This document shows, piece after piece, positions 25,241 to 35,367 of a DNA stretch of 64,000 nucleotides. Source of the stretch: an uncultured Spirochaetaceae bacterium (GTDB lineage Bacteria; Spirochaetota; Spirochaetia; Treponematales; Treponemataceae); contig CADCBK010000019.1 of assembly GCA_902799665.1 (NCBI GenBank), forward strand, positions 1-64,000. The letters run 5' to 3'. Positions within the stretch are counted from its first letter, which is position 1. Each line of letters begins with the position of its first letter. The translations under genes and the position numbers were made by a program. The notes under the pieces are model-generated. The model saw only the letters and a program-made list of their open reading frames with translations. It was not told the DNA's origin and did no database searches.

Positions 25241-26359
25241 ATGCAAAACATTTTCAACCAAAAAAAGACCGCCGCGCAAGTTACGGTGGAGCAAGTTCTT
25301 AAAATAAAGAAGGGCGAAAAAGTCCTTATCATCGCAAATCCAAAAACAGCGCAAATAGCGCAAGACCTTTACACGGCTTCCTCCGACGCTGAGGCCGACG
25401 CGGTGTTGATTTACCAGCGCGAAAAGACTTCGCTGGACAACGCCGAGCCTAGCGTCATCGCCGCCATAAAAACCGCTCCCGACGTAATCATGTCTATCTC
25501 AAGCGTAAAGCTGGGCCACGACGCTGAGGCGGAGGCAAATCCTTATGTCGGAGAGAACGGCGTAAAATACGACAGCGCTTTTGACTACCTGCTTGAAGGA
25601 AAGAAATGCATTCGCGCGATTTGGACGCCAGGCCTTACGCCCGAAATGTTCGAGCGGACGGCTTGCATCGACTACGACGAGTTGGGCGAGCGCTGCAAAA
25701 AGCTTATGGCAAAATTCAAAGGCGCGGTCTCCGTCCGCGTAACCGCTCCCGGAGGAACGGACGTAACGATTCCAGTCGAAGGCCGCGATCCGTTAAGCGA
25801 CGACGGCAACTTTTCAAAGCCCGGCGCTGGCGGAAACATTCCCGCCGGAGAAGTCTTTATCAGCCCGGTTGTCGGAAACGGCGTTGACAAAGGCTGTGAC
25901 GGAACAATCGTTTACGACGGCTCGATGACTTTTGCGGACGGAGACTCAATCATAAGCACGCCGATTGTAGTAAAAGTCCAGCATGGTTTTGTAACCGACA
26001 TCTCCGGCGGCGACGAAGCCAAACGCTTGCAAAAAACGATAAGCGATGCGGAGGCCCGTTCGATTCAAATGGAAAAGAAGGGCGCTCTTCCCCAAGGACA
26101 GGGCGAAGTTTACAAGCGCAACGCCCGCAACATCGGCGAGCTTGGAATCGGCCTTAACCCTTCCGCAACGATTAGCGGCAACATGCTGGAGGACGAAAAA
26201 GCCTTCCAGACTTGCCACTTTGCAATCGGCTGCAATTACGACGACGACGCGCCCAGCCTGATCCACCTGGACGGCGTTGTCCGCCAGCCGACGATTGTGA
26301 TTAAGTATAAGGATGGAACGGAATTTGTCGCGCTGAACAAGGGCACGCTAAAAGTTTAA
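25241..26359 (+). CDS. M29-family aminopeptidase-like protein (leucyl aminopeptidase / aminopeptidase T type)
   Basis: This 372-residue protein resembles the M29 thermophilic aminopeptidase group. VLKIKKGEKVLIIAN lies near residue 20. The central metal region includes NIPAGEVFISPVVGNGVDKGCDGT, with the conserved Pro-x-Gly-Glu-Val, and the C-terminal half has NIGELGIGLNPSA and CHFAIGCNYDDDAPS, where His and Asp would bind zinc. It probably releases N-terminal residues from peptides in the cytoplasm. TATAAT at 25232-25237 lies only 3 bases before ATG 25241 and there is no Shine-Dalgarno. It overlaps the 3' end of the converging ABC ATPase by 12 bases. Confidence 0.8.
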   Translation: MQNIFNQKKTAAQVTVEQVLKIKKGEKVLIIANPKTAQIAQDLYTASSDAEADAVLIYQREKTSLDNAEPSVIAAIKTAPDVIMSISSVKLGHDAEAEANPYVGENGVKYDSAFDYLLEGKKCIRAIWTPGLTPEMFERTACIDYDELGERCKKLMAKFKGAVSVRVTAPGGTDVTIPVEGRDPLSDDGNFSKPGAGGNIPAGEVFISPVVGNGVDKGCDGTIVYDGSMTFADGDSIISTPIVVKVQHGFVTDISGGDEAKRLQKTISDAEARSIQMEKKGALPQGQGEVYKRNARNIGELGIGLNPSATISGNMLEDEKAFQTCHFAIGCNYDDDAPSLIHLDGVVRQPTIVIKYKDGTEFVALNKGTLKV

Positions 26360-27178
26360 CCTTCGCGCTATCTGCTCGCGGCTTAGCTCTTCGCTTTGCT
26401 TGAGCATGGAGACGGGAACGCCGTAGGATTTTTCTAGGGCTTCGTCCATGAGGACTTCTTCTACGGTTCCCAAGTCGATGTCGTGGTTGGGGTAAAAGAG
26501 CATCACGGTGTCGGCGTATTTTTTTGTAAGGTCAAGCTCGTGCATGGAGATGTAGACAGGAACGCAAGTGGCGGCGCTGTATTCCTTTAGGTATTTGAGA
26601 GCGGCTTCTTTTTGGCGGTCTTCCATTGCAAAAAAGGGCTCGTCCATAAAAATTGATTTGGAGCCGTAGAGTAGGGCGAAGGTGACCAAGGCCCTTTGAA
26701 GCTGGCCTTTTGAAAGCGCGGAGAACTTTTTGTCCAGCAAATCTTGGACTTCAAAAACTTCTTGGATTTCTTGTAAAAAATCTTTTTTGTTGTCCAAAAT
26801 GCCGGAAGCCGAGCCGCGCAAATTTCCGTTTTTGTAAACGTATTCCAAAAGAGCAGCGGTCTCTTCGTCAGTGTCCAATTCCATGTTTTGGTAAATGTAG
26901 CTGGCAAACTGTTCGCGGTCTTCCGGCGAGACGCCGCTTGTGTCCTGGCCAAAAATTTTTACGCTTCCCGCTTGGGGCAAAACGCGGCCGGCGGCCAAGA
27001 GCATAAAGGTTGACTTTCCGCTTCCGTTGGGGCCGACAAGGCTTACAAAGCCTGCGGGGAGCGCGGCGTTAAAATGGTCAAAGATTGCGGGCGGAACGAT
27101 TTGCTTTCCGTCGTCGTCAACGTCGCCTTCCACAGGCGGATACGCAAAGTGAACGTCTTCAAATTTCAAGAAACTCAT
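26348..27178 (-). CDS. ABC transporter ATP-binding protein
   Basis: This 276-residue ATPase has Walker A VGPNGSGKSTF, a signature segment ALSKGQLQRALVTFALL (SKGQ replacing the usual LSGGQ) and Walker B SIFMDEPFFAMED. The unusual signature and the Phe-rich region after Walker B are noteworthy. No permease gene lies next to it, so it may serve a distant transporter or be a soluble ABC protein. The start is ATG 27178, three codons inside a longer frame. It diverges from proS with 51 bases between starts. Confidence 0.8.
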   Translation of the reverse strand: MSFLKFEDVHFAYPPVEGDVDDDGKQIVPPAIFDHFNAALPAGFVSLVGPNGSGKSTFMLLAAGRVLPQAGSVKIFGQDTSGVSPEDREQFASYIYQNMELDTDEETAALLEYVYKNGNLRGSASGILDNKKDFLQEIQEVFEVQDLLDKKFSALSKGQLQRALVTFALLYGSKSIFMDEPFFAMEDRQKEAALKYLKEYSAATCVPVYISMHELDLTKKYADTVMLFYPNHDIDLGTVEEVLMDEALEKSYGVPVSMLKQSEELSREQIARRLNF

Positions 27179-27229
27179 GCAAAGCATTATATTGAATTCT
27201 TCAAACTTTTTCTATATAATATTCGCACC

Positions 27230-29053
27230 ATGAAAACTTCAAAATTTCTTATTTCCACTCTCCGCGATTCTCCTAACGACGCGGTGATTGCAAGCCACCA
27301 GTTGATGATGCGTAGCGGAATGATCCGCAAATTGGGCAACGGCCTTTATTCATACATGCCGATTGGCTTTAAGTCTTTTACAAAAGTGATGAACATAATC
27401 CGCGAGGAATTGGACAAGGCCGGCTGCCTTGAAATGAAGCCGACTGTGATTCAGCCCGCGGAAATCTGGAAGGAAAGCGGACGCTGGGACAAGATGAGCG
27501 GCGAAATGCTGACTCCCCAAAACCGTGGCGGCCAGGACATGGTCGTAAGCCCCACGGCCGAAGAAGCTTTTACCGCGTTGGTCCGCGACGGCTTGGAAAG
27601 CTACAAGCAGCTTCCGATGACGCTTTACCAAATCAACACAAAATACCGCGACGAAATCCGTCCCCGCTACGGCGTCATGCGCGGCCGCGAGTTCACGATG
27701 ATGGACGCCTATTCTTTTGACGCGGACCAAGCCTCGTTGGACGCCTCTTACGACAACGTGGCCGCCGCTTACAGAAAAATCTACAAGCGCTTGGGCCTGT
27801 CCATCATTTCCGTAAAGGCAGACACTGGCAGCATGGGCGGTTCAGGCTCGGAAGAATTTATGGTTGAGTCACCGGTTGGCGACGACACTTTGATTTTGTG
27901 CCCCAAGTGCGGCTACGCGGCCAACGTAGAAAAGGCGGCCTGCAAGCCTGATTCCAACGGCTCCGTTCCGACAAACGAAAAACTGGAAGAAGTTGCCACG
28001 CCCAATGTCTTTAGCATTGAGGACATGGAAAAATTCTTTGGAGCCAAGAGCAATCAGTTCATCAAGGCGATTGTCTGCCGCGTCACAAACTGCGCTTTGG
28101 ATTTGAGCGGAGTCAAGGGAGCGGAATCATTTAAGCGCGTTGAGGACAACGCCGGAAAGTATTATCCGCTAAGCTACTTTGTGGTTTTGATTCGCGGCGA
28201 CTTGGAATTGAACGATACAAAACTGGCCGCCTTCCTAAAGGCGAGCGAAGCGGGCTTGGCGGGCGACGACGAAATCGTAAAATACGCCAACGCTCCGCAC
28301 GGATTTGTAGGCCCGCTCAACTGCAACTGCCCTGTCATCGCCGACAAGAGCGTAATCGACATGGACGCAAGCGGCGCCTTTGTTTCGCTCATGCATGACG
28401 CATATATCGGTGCCAGCAAGGAAGGCTTCCACGCAAAGCATGTTGAACCCTTGCGCGACTTTAGCGTTTGGACTTGCGGCGACTTTAGGACGGTCGTTCC
28501 CGGCGACAAGTGCCCCGAATGCGGCGAAGAGCTTTACAGCAAAAAAGGCAACGAGCTTGGCCACATCTTTAAGCTGGGCGACAAGTACACAAAGAGCATG
28601 AACGTGACTTACCTTGACCAAAACGGAAAGGCCGCCACTCCGATTATGGGCTGCTACGGAATCGGCGTTGACAGAACGCTTGCCTCAATCATCGAGGAGC
28701 GCCACGACGACAACGGAATCATTTGGCCGATGACTGTGGCTCCCTTCCAAGTCGTCATCGTTCCGATAAAGTATGAAGGCGCGATGAAAGAGGCGGCCGA
28801 CAAGATTTACGGCGAGTTGCTTTCCGCCGGCGTTGACGTTTTGCTTGACGACCGCGCGGAGCGTCCCGGCGTTAAGTTCAAGGACTTTGACTTGATTGGC
28901 ATTCCGCTCCGCATCGTAGTGGGCGACAAAAACCTTCCCAACGTGGAAATGAAGCTGCGCTCGGAGAGCGACGCGCAGTTGGTTCCGGCCGACCAAGCCG
29001 CTGCCAAAGCCGCCGAGATTGTAAAGGCGGAATTGGATAAATTGAACGCGTAA
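27230..29053 (+). CDS. proS: Prolyl-tRNA synthetase, bacterial type with editing insertion
   Basis: This 607-residue class II synthetase ligates proline to its tRNA. Motif 1 lies near the N-terminus (SHQLMMRSGMIRKLGNG) and motif 2 in the YRDEIRPRYGVMRGREF region near residue 145. The editing domain insertion follows at about 225-400, and motif 3 is GCYGIGVDRTLASIIE near residue 470. Cys pairs (CPKCGY near residue 224 and CPECGE near residue 427) may hold a zinc or be relics. I place the start at ATG 27230. TATAAT at 27215-27220 lies 9 bases upstream without a ribosome site. Confidence 0.95.
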   Translation: MKTSKFLISTLRDSPNDAVIASHQLMMRSGMIRKLGNGLYSYMPIGFKSFTKVMNIIREELDKAGCLEMKPTVIQPAEIWKESGRWDKMSGEMLTPQNRGGQDMVVSPTAEEAFTALVRDGLESYKQLPMTLYQINTKYRDEIRPRYGVMRGREFTMMDAYSFDADQASLDASYDNVAAAYRKIYKRLGLSIISVKADTGSMGGSGSEEFMVESPVGDDTLILCPKCGYAANVEKAACKPDSNGSVPTNEKLEEVATPNVFSIEDMEKFFGAKSNQFIKAIVCRVTNCALDLSGVKGAESFKRVEDNAGKYYPLSYFVVLIRGDLELNDTKLAAFLKASEAGLAGDDEIVKYANAPHGFVGPLNCNCPVIADKSVIDMDASGAFVSLMHDAYIGASKEGFHAKHVEPLRDFSVWTCGDFRTVVPGDKCPECGEELYSKKGNELGHIFKLGDKYTKSMNVTYLDQNGKAATPIMGCYGIGVDRTLASIIEERHDDNGIIWPMTVAPFQVVIVPIKYEGAMKEAADKIYGELLSAGVDVLLDDRAERPGVKFKDFDLIGIPLRIVVGDKNLPNVEMKLRSESDAQLVPADQAAAKAAEIVKAELDKLNA

Positions 29054-29093
29054 GAAATTATGGCCGCGCGAAAATCGCGGGCCTTTAAAACGA

Positions 29094-29126
29094 CAAAAGC
29101 CGCCATCGCTGGCGGCTTTTGTTTTT
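29094..29126 (+). terminator. Rho-independent terminator after proS
   Basis: CAAAAGCCGCCA (29094-29105) pairs perfectly with TGGCGGCTTTTG (29110-29121), followed by TTTTT. It can also serve the converging gene at 29164. Confidence 0.9.
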
Positions 29127-29163
29127 ATGCGCGGTTCCTGTTGCGGCGCGCCTTGACCCCTTC

Positions 29164-29535
29164 CTACTTGATGTGGAAAGTCGCCTGGCCCAAGAAAGAT
29201 GAAACGCGCTTGTAGGCGTCCTTGTTCTTTTGGACTTCTTCTATAAAACTGTCGGCGGCGCCACCTTCCGGCGCGAAAACGCCGAACAAGAGGCTGTTGT
29301 CGGCGGCGAATTTATGCTCAAAAGTGATTGTTATTTTTTCAAATTCCAAGTGCTTCTTTAAAGTGGTAAAGGCCTTTTCCACAACTTCTGAAAATTTATC
29401 GCCGCCAAGGTCTTCCTGCCAAGCGTTTTGGTAGGGGTACTTTTGCGGGTTCAACTGCCTTGTGATTTTTTTCCAATCGTCGTCGTTTTGGATAACCCAT
29501 CCGCACACGCACAAGGCGCCTTGATTTTCTTTCAT
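29164..29535 (-). CDS. Hypothetical protein, 123 residues
   Basis: I do not recognise this protein. It is a small soluble, acidic protein with a conserved-looking CVCGWVIQNDDDW start and a FEHKFAADNSLLFG strand pair. It has no signal peptide or membrane segment. The start at 29535 was chosen because an aggagac ribosome site lies upstream; the frame is open further but enters the neighbouring promoter. It sits alone between proS (converging) and the cyclase gene (diverging). Confidence 0.6.
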   Translation of the reverse strand: MKENQGALCVCGWVIQNDDDWKKITRQLNPQKYPYQNAWQEDLGGDKFSEVVEKAFTTLKKHLEFEKITITFEHKFAADNSLLFGVFAPEGGAADSFIEEVQKNKDAYKRVSSFLGQATFHIK

Positions 29536-29676
29536 TTTAGTCTCCTGCTTTATTGTTGGGCGGAACGTTTCAGCCCACAAGAATATTATACCACCATATT
29601 TGATTTTTTTCCATAAGAAATGCTGCTTATTTTTTTGTGGACAAATCGCGCTTAATAAAATATAATCTATAATAGT

Positions 29677-31884
29677 ATGAACGACACGATTAGAATTATA
29701 AGCATTGTTATGCTTTTTGGCTTGGCCTTTTTTTGTTTGCAAGTCGGGGTCTTTTTGCTGACTGGCCACAAGTTCAAGGAAAACAGCCGCCGGACGCTGA
29801 TTTTGCTGCAGTTTGTCACCGGCCTTTTGCTAGCGTTTGACGCTTGCGCCTATGTCTTTAGGGGAGTCGAAGGTCAAATCGGATTTTATATTGTTCGCGC
29901 AAGCAACTTTATGGTTTTCGCGTTAAACTATGTAAACACTTTTTTGTTTTGCTTTTATTCCGCCGAATTCATCAAGTCGGATCTCTTGGACTTTAAAATA
30001 CTCCGCTCGCCGCGCGCTGCCGTAAAAAGCGGAGTTCCGATTCATCTATATGCGGTTTTTTACATTTGCCTTTTGGGAATCGTTCTTACCATTATCAGCC
30101 AACCGACAAATCTCTTTTACTATTTTGACGAAGAAGGTTTTTACCACAGAAGCTCCTTGTATTCATTGAGCGTTGTCCTTGGATTATTGCCGGGCCTTAT
30201 CACGCTGGTGATGATTTTCCAATCCAAAAGGCGCTTGCCGCAAAATATTTTTGTTTCGCTTGTCATTTATCCATTATTTCCTATTCTAGGAATTTTCTTG
30301 GCTTTGGCTTTTTATGGAATTTCTTGGATAGACCTTGGCTACGGAATCGGCGCGCTGCACCTTTTTTATTCTTCAATAAAGCTTATGGAGCTTGAATTTT
30401 ATTCGGACAAAAAGGAAGGCTTTAGACTGAGCCCAAGCTACAAGCAGTCGATGACAATTCCGGAAATGAAAAAAAGAATAGCCAAAAGCCATTTTTGGCA
30501 AGTCATCTGCGCGATTTCTGGCGGCCTTTTGGCGGTTTTTGTGATTATTTCAATTACAGGCATCAACATTCCCAAGCGAACGGAAGTCATTCACACGCCT
30601 TATGTTCAAAACGTAAAGACAAAGCCTGTATGCGTGACTTTTTTGCGCGACCCCGAAAAAGTTTGGTTTGTCGACGATGATCCCACTATATTCGGCGCGC
30701 AGTTTAACGGAGTTCTTTACAACAACATGAAGGCAACGGTTATCACCGACTGGAAAATAACCATTGACGTTCCTGACCGCTGCTCGATTGATCCGGGGCC
30801 GTGGAACGGAAACTTTTCTCTCGCTGGCAACGAGTTAAGGGTTAGAAAGCCGCAAATTAGCGACAAGGAAAACATTCACGGCGTTGATTTTTACAGGGTC
30901 AATCCGCTAAAAAACCTTGGCTTTGGCTGCATAATGTACACGACAAAAGGCTTTTCGCCTTTGTATTCAAAAATCGTTTTGTCATACGAGGGGGTTCTTA
31001 AGCCCTTGTCGTACCTTGGCTTTGACATAGTCTTTGTCTTGCTAGCGATTCTTTTTATCGTTTCTGTCACGGTCTCGTTGACGGAAGGAAAGCTTATCCG
31101 CGTTGAGGAAGAGAACAGAAAGCTTGAGGACACGGTCAAGGAGCGCACAAGGGAACTTCAGGAGGAGAAAAACCGTTCCGAAGAATTGCTCTTGAACATT
31201 CTTCCGGAAGAAATCGCCAAGCGCCTTTCGATGGATAAAAACGCAAAGATCGCCGACAAGATCGAAAACGCCTCCGTGCTTTTTGCCGACATCGTTGGCT
31301 TTACAAAAATCACAAGCGGCCTTGACGCCAACACAGTCGTCGGCGCGCTCAACTCGCTTTATTCGCGCATCGACGAACGCGCCAAACGCGAGGGCATTGA
31401 AAAAATCAAGACAATCGGCGACTCTTACATGGCGGCGTCCGGCCTTTTTGGAAACGAGCCGGCCGAAAAGAACGCGCTGGCAATTGTCAACTTTGCCCGC
31501 GGAATGTTAAGGGACATCGAAGACTTTAACGCTTCAAGCGACGTGAAGCTTTTTATGCGAATAGGAATCAACAGCGGAAGCCTTATCGCCGGCGTAATCG
31601 GAAAGACAAAATTCGTTTACGACATATGGGGCGACACGGTAAACGTTGCCAGCCGAATGGAAAGCTCCGGAGAAACGTCCAAGATTCACGTGTCAGAACA
31701 AACGATGGCGCTTACAAAAGCCGCCATCGCCTATTCCGAACCGGTTGAAATGGAAATCAAGGGCAACCCGCGAGTTTTAATGCTTTTTGCGAAGCAAAAA
31801 TGCGAGCCTCGCGAGCAAATTAAAACTCGTTATTCATTAATTCGCGTTAGCGAATTAATGAATGGTATTCCTGCAAAGACTTAA
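29677..31884 (+). CDS. Membrane-bound class III adenylate cyclase
   Basis: This is a 735-residue protein. The N-terminal half has about seven membrane spans (residues 8-265). An extracytoplasmic domain (about 300-440), one more span near 450-470, a coiled coil near 478-505 and a C-terminal class III cyclase domain (about 520-700) follow. Metal-binding Asp residues lie in VLFADIVGFTKI, and the adenine-selecting Lys and Asp in KIKTIGDSYMA and VYDIWGDTVNVASRME, so cAMP is the expected product. Two TATAAT boxes lie within 16 bases of the ATG and there is no Shine-Dalgarno. The last 38 bases overlap the end of the converging carB, inside a perfect hairpin. Confidence 0.85.
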   Translation: MNDTIRIISIVMLFGLAFFCLQVGVFLLTGHKFKENSRRTLILLQFVTGLLLAFDACAYVFRGVEGQIGFYIVRASNFMVFALNYVNTFLFCFYSAEFIKSDLLDFKILRSPRAAVKSGVPIHLYAVFYICLLGIVLTIISQPTNLFYYFDEEGFYHRSSLYSLSVVLGLLPGLITLVMIFQSKRRLPQNIFVSLVIYPLFPILGIFLALAFYGISWIDLGYGIGALHLFYSSIKLMELEFYSDKKEGFRLSPSYKQSMTIPEMKKRIAKSHFWQVICAISGGLLAVFVIISITGINIPKRTEVIHTPYVQNVKTKPVCVTFLRDPEKVWFVDDDPTIFGAQFNGVLYNNMKATVITDWKITIDVPDRCSIDPGPWNGNFSLAGNELRVRKPQISDKENIHGVDFYRVNPLKNLGFGCIMYTTKGFSPLYSKIVLSYEGVLKPLSYLGFDIVFVLLAILFIVSVTVSLTEGKLIRVEEENRKLEDTVKERTRELQEEKNRSEELLLNILPEEIAKRLSMDKNAKIADKIENASVLFADIVGFTKITSGLDANTVVGALNSLYSRIDERAKREGIEKIKTIGDSYMAASGLFGNEPAEKNALAIVNFARGMLRDIEDFNASSDVKLFMRIGINSGSLIAGVIGKTKFVYDIWGDTVNVASRMESSGETSKIHVSEQTMALTKAAIAYSEPVEMEIKGNPRVLMLFAKQKCEPREQIKTRYSLIRVSELMNGIPAKT
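31832..31863. repeat. Perfect 14-bp inverted repeat spanning two convergent gene ends
   Basis: ATTCATTAATTCGC (31832-31845) and GCGAATTAATGAAT (31850-31863) flank a GTTA loop. It lies within the final codons of both the adenylate cyclase (+) and carB (-), and could act as a bidirectional terminator or mark a past insertion. Confidence 0.7.
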
Positions 31885-34800
31885 CTCCGCCCTCGCCGCC
31901 GTTGCCGTTCTTTACGGCCGCGATGCCTTGGACTGCCGCAAGAGCGCCGGCCAAAGTCGTTATGTAGCTGACCTTGTACTTTAGGCAAGCCTTGCGGATT
32001 GTCTTTCGGTCTTCGGCGTAGTTGCGCTGGGCCTTGGGAGTGTTGATTACAAGGCAAACTTCCTTGTTCATAATCAGGTCGACAACGTCCGGTCGGCCAG
32101 CGCCAATCTTGTTTACTACATCGCACTTGATTCCGTTTGCGTTGTAGAAGTCTGCGGTGCCCTGTGTTCCAACCAGTGTAAAGCCCAAGTCCTTTAGCGT
32201 CTTTCCGATTTCAAGAACCTGATCCTTCTGGCCTTCCTTGTTGCTCAAGCTGATAAGAACCTTCTTGTTTTCCCAAGCGGCGGGCGCGTGCGGCAACTCG
32301 CTTCCTGCAGCTTCCTGCGACTTGTAGAATGCCAGCGGGAAGTTTTCAGCAAGGCCGAGAACTTCACCAGTAGAACGCATTTCAGGTCCAAGGATTGGGT
32401 CAACGCCTGGGAAGCGCGCCCAAGGAAGAACGGCTTCCTTCGCTCCGTAGTAAGGAATCTTTTTGTCCTTAAGTCCAAGGCTTTCCAAAGACTCGCCAAG
32501 CATCATGCGGGTGGCAAGGCGCGCCATTTGCGTGTCGCAAACTTTTGACACAAGCGGAACCGTGCGGCTTGCGCGCGGGTTGGCTTCGATTACATAAACC
32601 TTTCCGTCTTCGATCGCGTATTGCATGTTCATCAAGCCGCAAACATGAAGCGATTCCGCAATCTTCTTGGTGTATTCCTTGATTGTCGCAAGGTTGTCAG
32701 CCGGAATGCTTACAGGCGGAATGACGGTGCTCCATGACGGCCGGAATGTAAACGTGCGTAGAATCCGCAAGAGCGTCGGCCTCGCATTCAAGCGCGTTCT
32801 TTAGGAAGCGGTCGATGAGGAGCGGGCGGTCTGGAGTAACGCCGACGGCCTTTTCAACGTATTCCTTAAGCGTCGCTTCGTCGTAAATCACTTCCATGCC
32901 GCGGCCGCCAAGAACGAATGAAGGACGAATCATGATTGGGTAGCCGATCTTGTCCGCGCAGGCCTTGGCTTCATTGAAGTCAATTGCCATTCCGCTTTCG
33001 GGCATTGGGATGTTCAATTTTTCCATCATGTGGCGGAAGAGGTCGCGGTCTTCGGCGATGTCGATGGAATCAATTGATGTTCCCAAAATGTTCACGCCGT
33101 TTTCCTGAAGCTCGCGGGCGATGTTGAGCGGAGTTTGTCCTCCAAACTGAACGATGACGCCAAAGGGCTTTTCCTTTTCGTAAATCTGAAGAACGTCTTC
33201 TGTTGTGACCGGCTCAAAGTAAAGCTTGTCGCTGGTGTCGTAGTCGGTTGAAACAGTCTCCGGGTTGCAGTTTACGATGATTGTTTCGTAGCCAAGTTCC
33301 TTTAGCTGCATCGCGGCGTGGCAGCAGCAGTAGTCAAACTCGATGCCCTGGCCGATTCTGTTGGGGCCGCCGCCCAAAATCATAATCTTCTTTTTGTTGT
33401 CGGTGGCGACAGAAATGTCTTTGTCGGCGTTGTAAGTTGAATAGTAGTAGCAAGCGTTCTCCACGCCGCTAACCGGAACGCGCAGCCACGCTTCTTTAAT
33501 GCCAAGCTCGTTGCGGCGCTTGCGGATATCTTTTTCAGCGACCTTCAAAATCTTTGAAAGATACTTGTCGCTAAAGCCGTCCTTCTTTGCCTTGACAAGC
33601 AAATCGTCGGCGGGAACGCGTCCTGGCTCTTTGAGCATTTCCTCTTCCAAATCAACAAGTTCTTTCATCTGCTGCAGGAAGAATTCTTTTACGTATGTGA
33701 TTTCTGAAAGCTTTGAAAGCGGAACGCCTTTTCGGATCGCTTCGTAAAGCTGGAAGTAGCGCTCGCTTGACTGAACTTTAAGCATTTCGCAAAGCTCGTC
33801 GGCGCTCTTCTTATTAAAGTCTTTTGCAAAACCAAGGCCGCTGCGTCCGTTTTCAAGACCACGGATAGCCTTCTGGAAAGTTTCCTTAAAGTTCTTTCCG
33901 ATGGCCATAACTTCGCCAACGGCCTTCATGCTGGTTCCAAGTTCGTCCTTTGTTCCGCGGAACTTTTCAAAAGCCCAGCGCGCGAATTTAAGCACAACGT
34001 AGTCTCCGTCAGGAGCGCCGCCCAAAGTGTATTTTTCAAGCGTTCCGTCGCGCCAGTAAGGAATCTCGTCCAGTGTGAGGCCAGAAGCCAATTTTGCGGA
34101 AACAAGAGCGATTGGGAAGCCTGTCGCCTTAGAAGCAAGGGCGGAAGAGCGGGAAGTTCTTGGGTTAATCTCAATAATGACAACGCGGCCAGTCTTAGGA
34201 TTGTGAGCGAACTGAACGTTGGTTCCGCCGATAACGCCGATGTTCTCTACAATCTTAAAGGCCATTTGCTGCAGGCGCTTTTCCAAATCTTTGTCGATTG
34301 TCATGAAAGGAGCGGCGCAGAAAGAGTCGCCGGTGTGAACGCCAACGGCGTCAATATTTTCGATGGTGCAAATCGCGACCATCTGGTTCTTGGAGTCGCG
34401 GACAACCTCAACTTCAAGCTCTTCCCAGCCAAGAATGGATTCTTCAATCAAGCACTGGTGGGTCATGGAAAGGTCCAGGCCGTTGGCGACAATCGTTCGC
34501 AATTCCTCAACATTGTAGCAAAAGCCGCCGCCCTGGCCGCCCATCGTGTAAGCGGGGCGGACGACAAGCGGATAGCCGATTTCTTCCGCGATTTTTTCAG
34601 CGCCTTCAACAGTGTGGCAAATGCCTGAGCGCGGCGTGTCGATTCCAAGGTTTTTCATCGTTTCCTTGAAAATCTCGCGGTCCTCGCCGCGCTCAATCGC
34701 GTCAAGGTTAACGCCGATTACTTTCACGCCGTATTTGTCCAAAACGCCGGCCTTGTTCAGTTCCATCGCCATGTTAAGGCCTGTCTGTCCGCCAAGGTTT

Positions 34801-35060
34801 GGAAGCAGCGCGTCGGGCCGTTCCTTTTCTATAATCTGAGAAAGACGCTCAACGTTAAGCGGCTCGATGTAAGTGGCGTCAGCCATGACCGGGTCGGTCA
34901 TAATCGTGGCCGGGTTGGAGTTTACAAGCACAATCTTGTAGCCAAGCTCGCGCAAAGCCTTGCAAGCCTGGGTTCCCGAATAGTCAAACTCGCAAGCCTG
35001 ACCAATAACAATCGGGCCCGAGCCGATAATCAAAACCTTTTTGATGTCCGTTCTCTTCAT
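31847..35060 (-). pseudogene. carB: Carbamoyl-phosphate synthase large subunit, frameshifted
   Basis: The N-terminal 787 residues (35060 to 32697) and the C-terminal part (about 32730 to 31847) are both clear CarB. The first ATP-grasp half begins MKRTDIKKVLIIGSGPIVIGQ, and the second half and MGS-like allosteric domain end in KSLQEYHSLIR. At about 32727 the frame shifts. After VMEH the sequence jumps directly to VIPPVSIPADN in another frame, missing the conserved segment that in other CarBs includes GVHSGDS. The lost segment would be about 38 nt if family spacing holds. The loss removes part of the second ATP-grasp domain, so activity should be abolished unless this is an assembly error. No carA is adjacent. 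The ribosome site aaggag supports ATG 35060. Confidence 0.85.
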
Positions 35061-35106
35061 ATATATTCTCCTTAACAATTCGCGCAAAAAAAAGGCGGAA
35101 CTCTTA

Positions 35107-35255
35107 AAAAGAATTCCGCCGTTGAAATCATAAGAAAAAATGAACTCCCGAACAAATCGACGCGAGCGTTTTCATGTTCATGGTCCATTCAGTTTTCATA
35201 CTAAAAAGACACTATATCATAAAATGAATTTTCGGGCAAGTGGGGGAGGGAAAAA
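35107..35255 (+). repeat. Cassette-boundary repeat, copy A (split)
   Basis: The left half (AAAGAATTCCGCCGTTGAAA, about 35107-35137) and right half (ATGAATTTTCGGGCAAGTGG, about 35220-35250) of the 60-bp repeat seen intact at 36898 and 38388 are separated here by about 75 bases. It lies between carB and the first lipoprotein cassette. Confidence 0.75.
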
Positions 35256-35317
35256 GGAATCCGAAGGTCGTTTTTATCTTGCGGTCTCTCATGACAGCCT
35301 TTGCCAGCTGTTCTGTC

Positions 35318-35340
35318 ATTGCCCGGCTTGACCGGGCAAT
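35318..35340. terminator. Perfect 9-bp hairpin downstream of lipoprotein cassette 1
   Basis: ATTGCCCGG (35318-35326) pairs with CCGGGCAAT (35332-35340). It lies 28 bases after the stop of the minus-strand gene. An overlapping second stem, ATGACAG/CTGTCAT, lies at 35291-35319. No T tract follows, so termination is uncertain. Confidence 0.45.
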
Positions 35341-35367
35341 CCCCCTTACACTGCTATCACTAGGGTG

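Noticed and set aside
27074-27229. A longer N-terminus for ProS
   Set aside because: The extra residues lie over the divergent ABC ATPase gene, and the conserved ProS start is at 27230.
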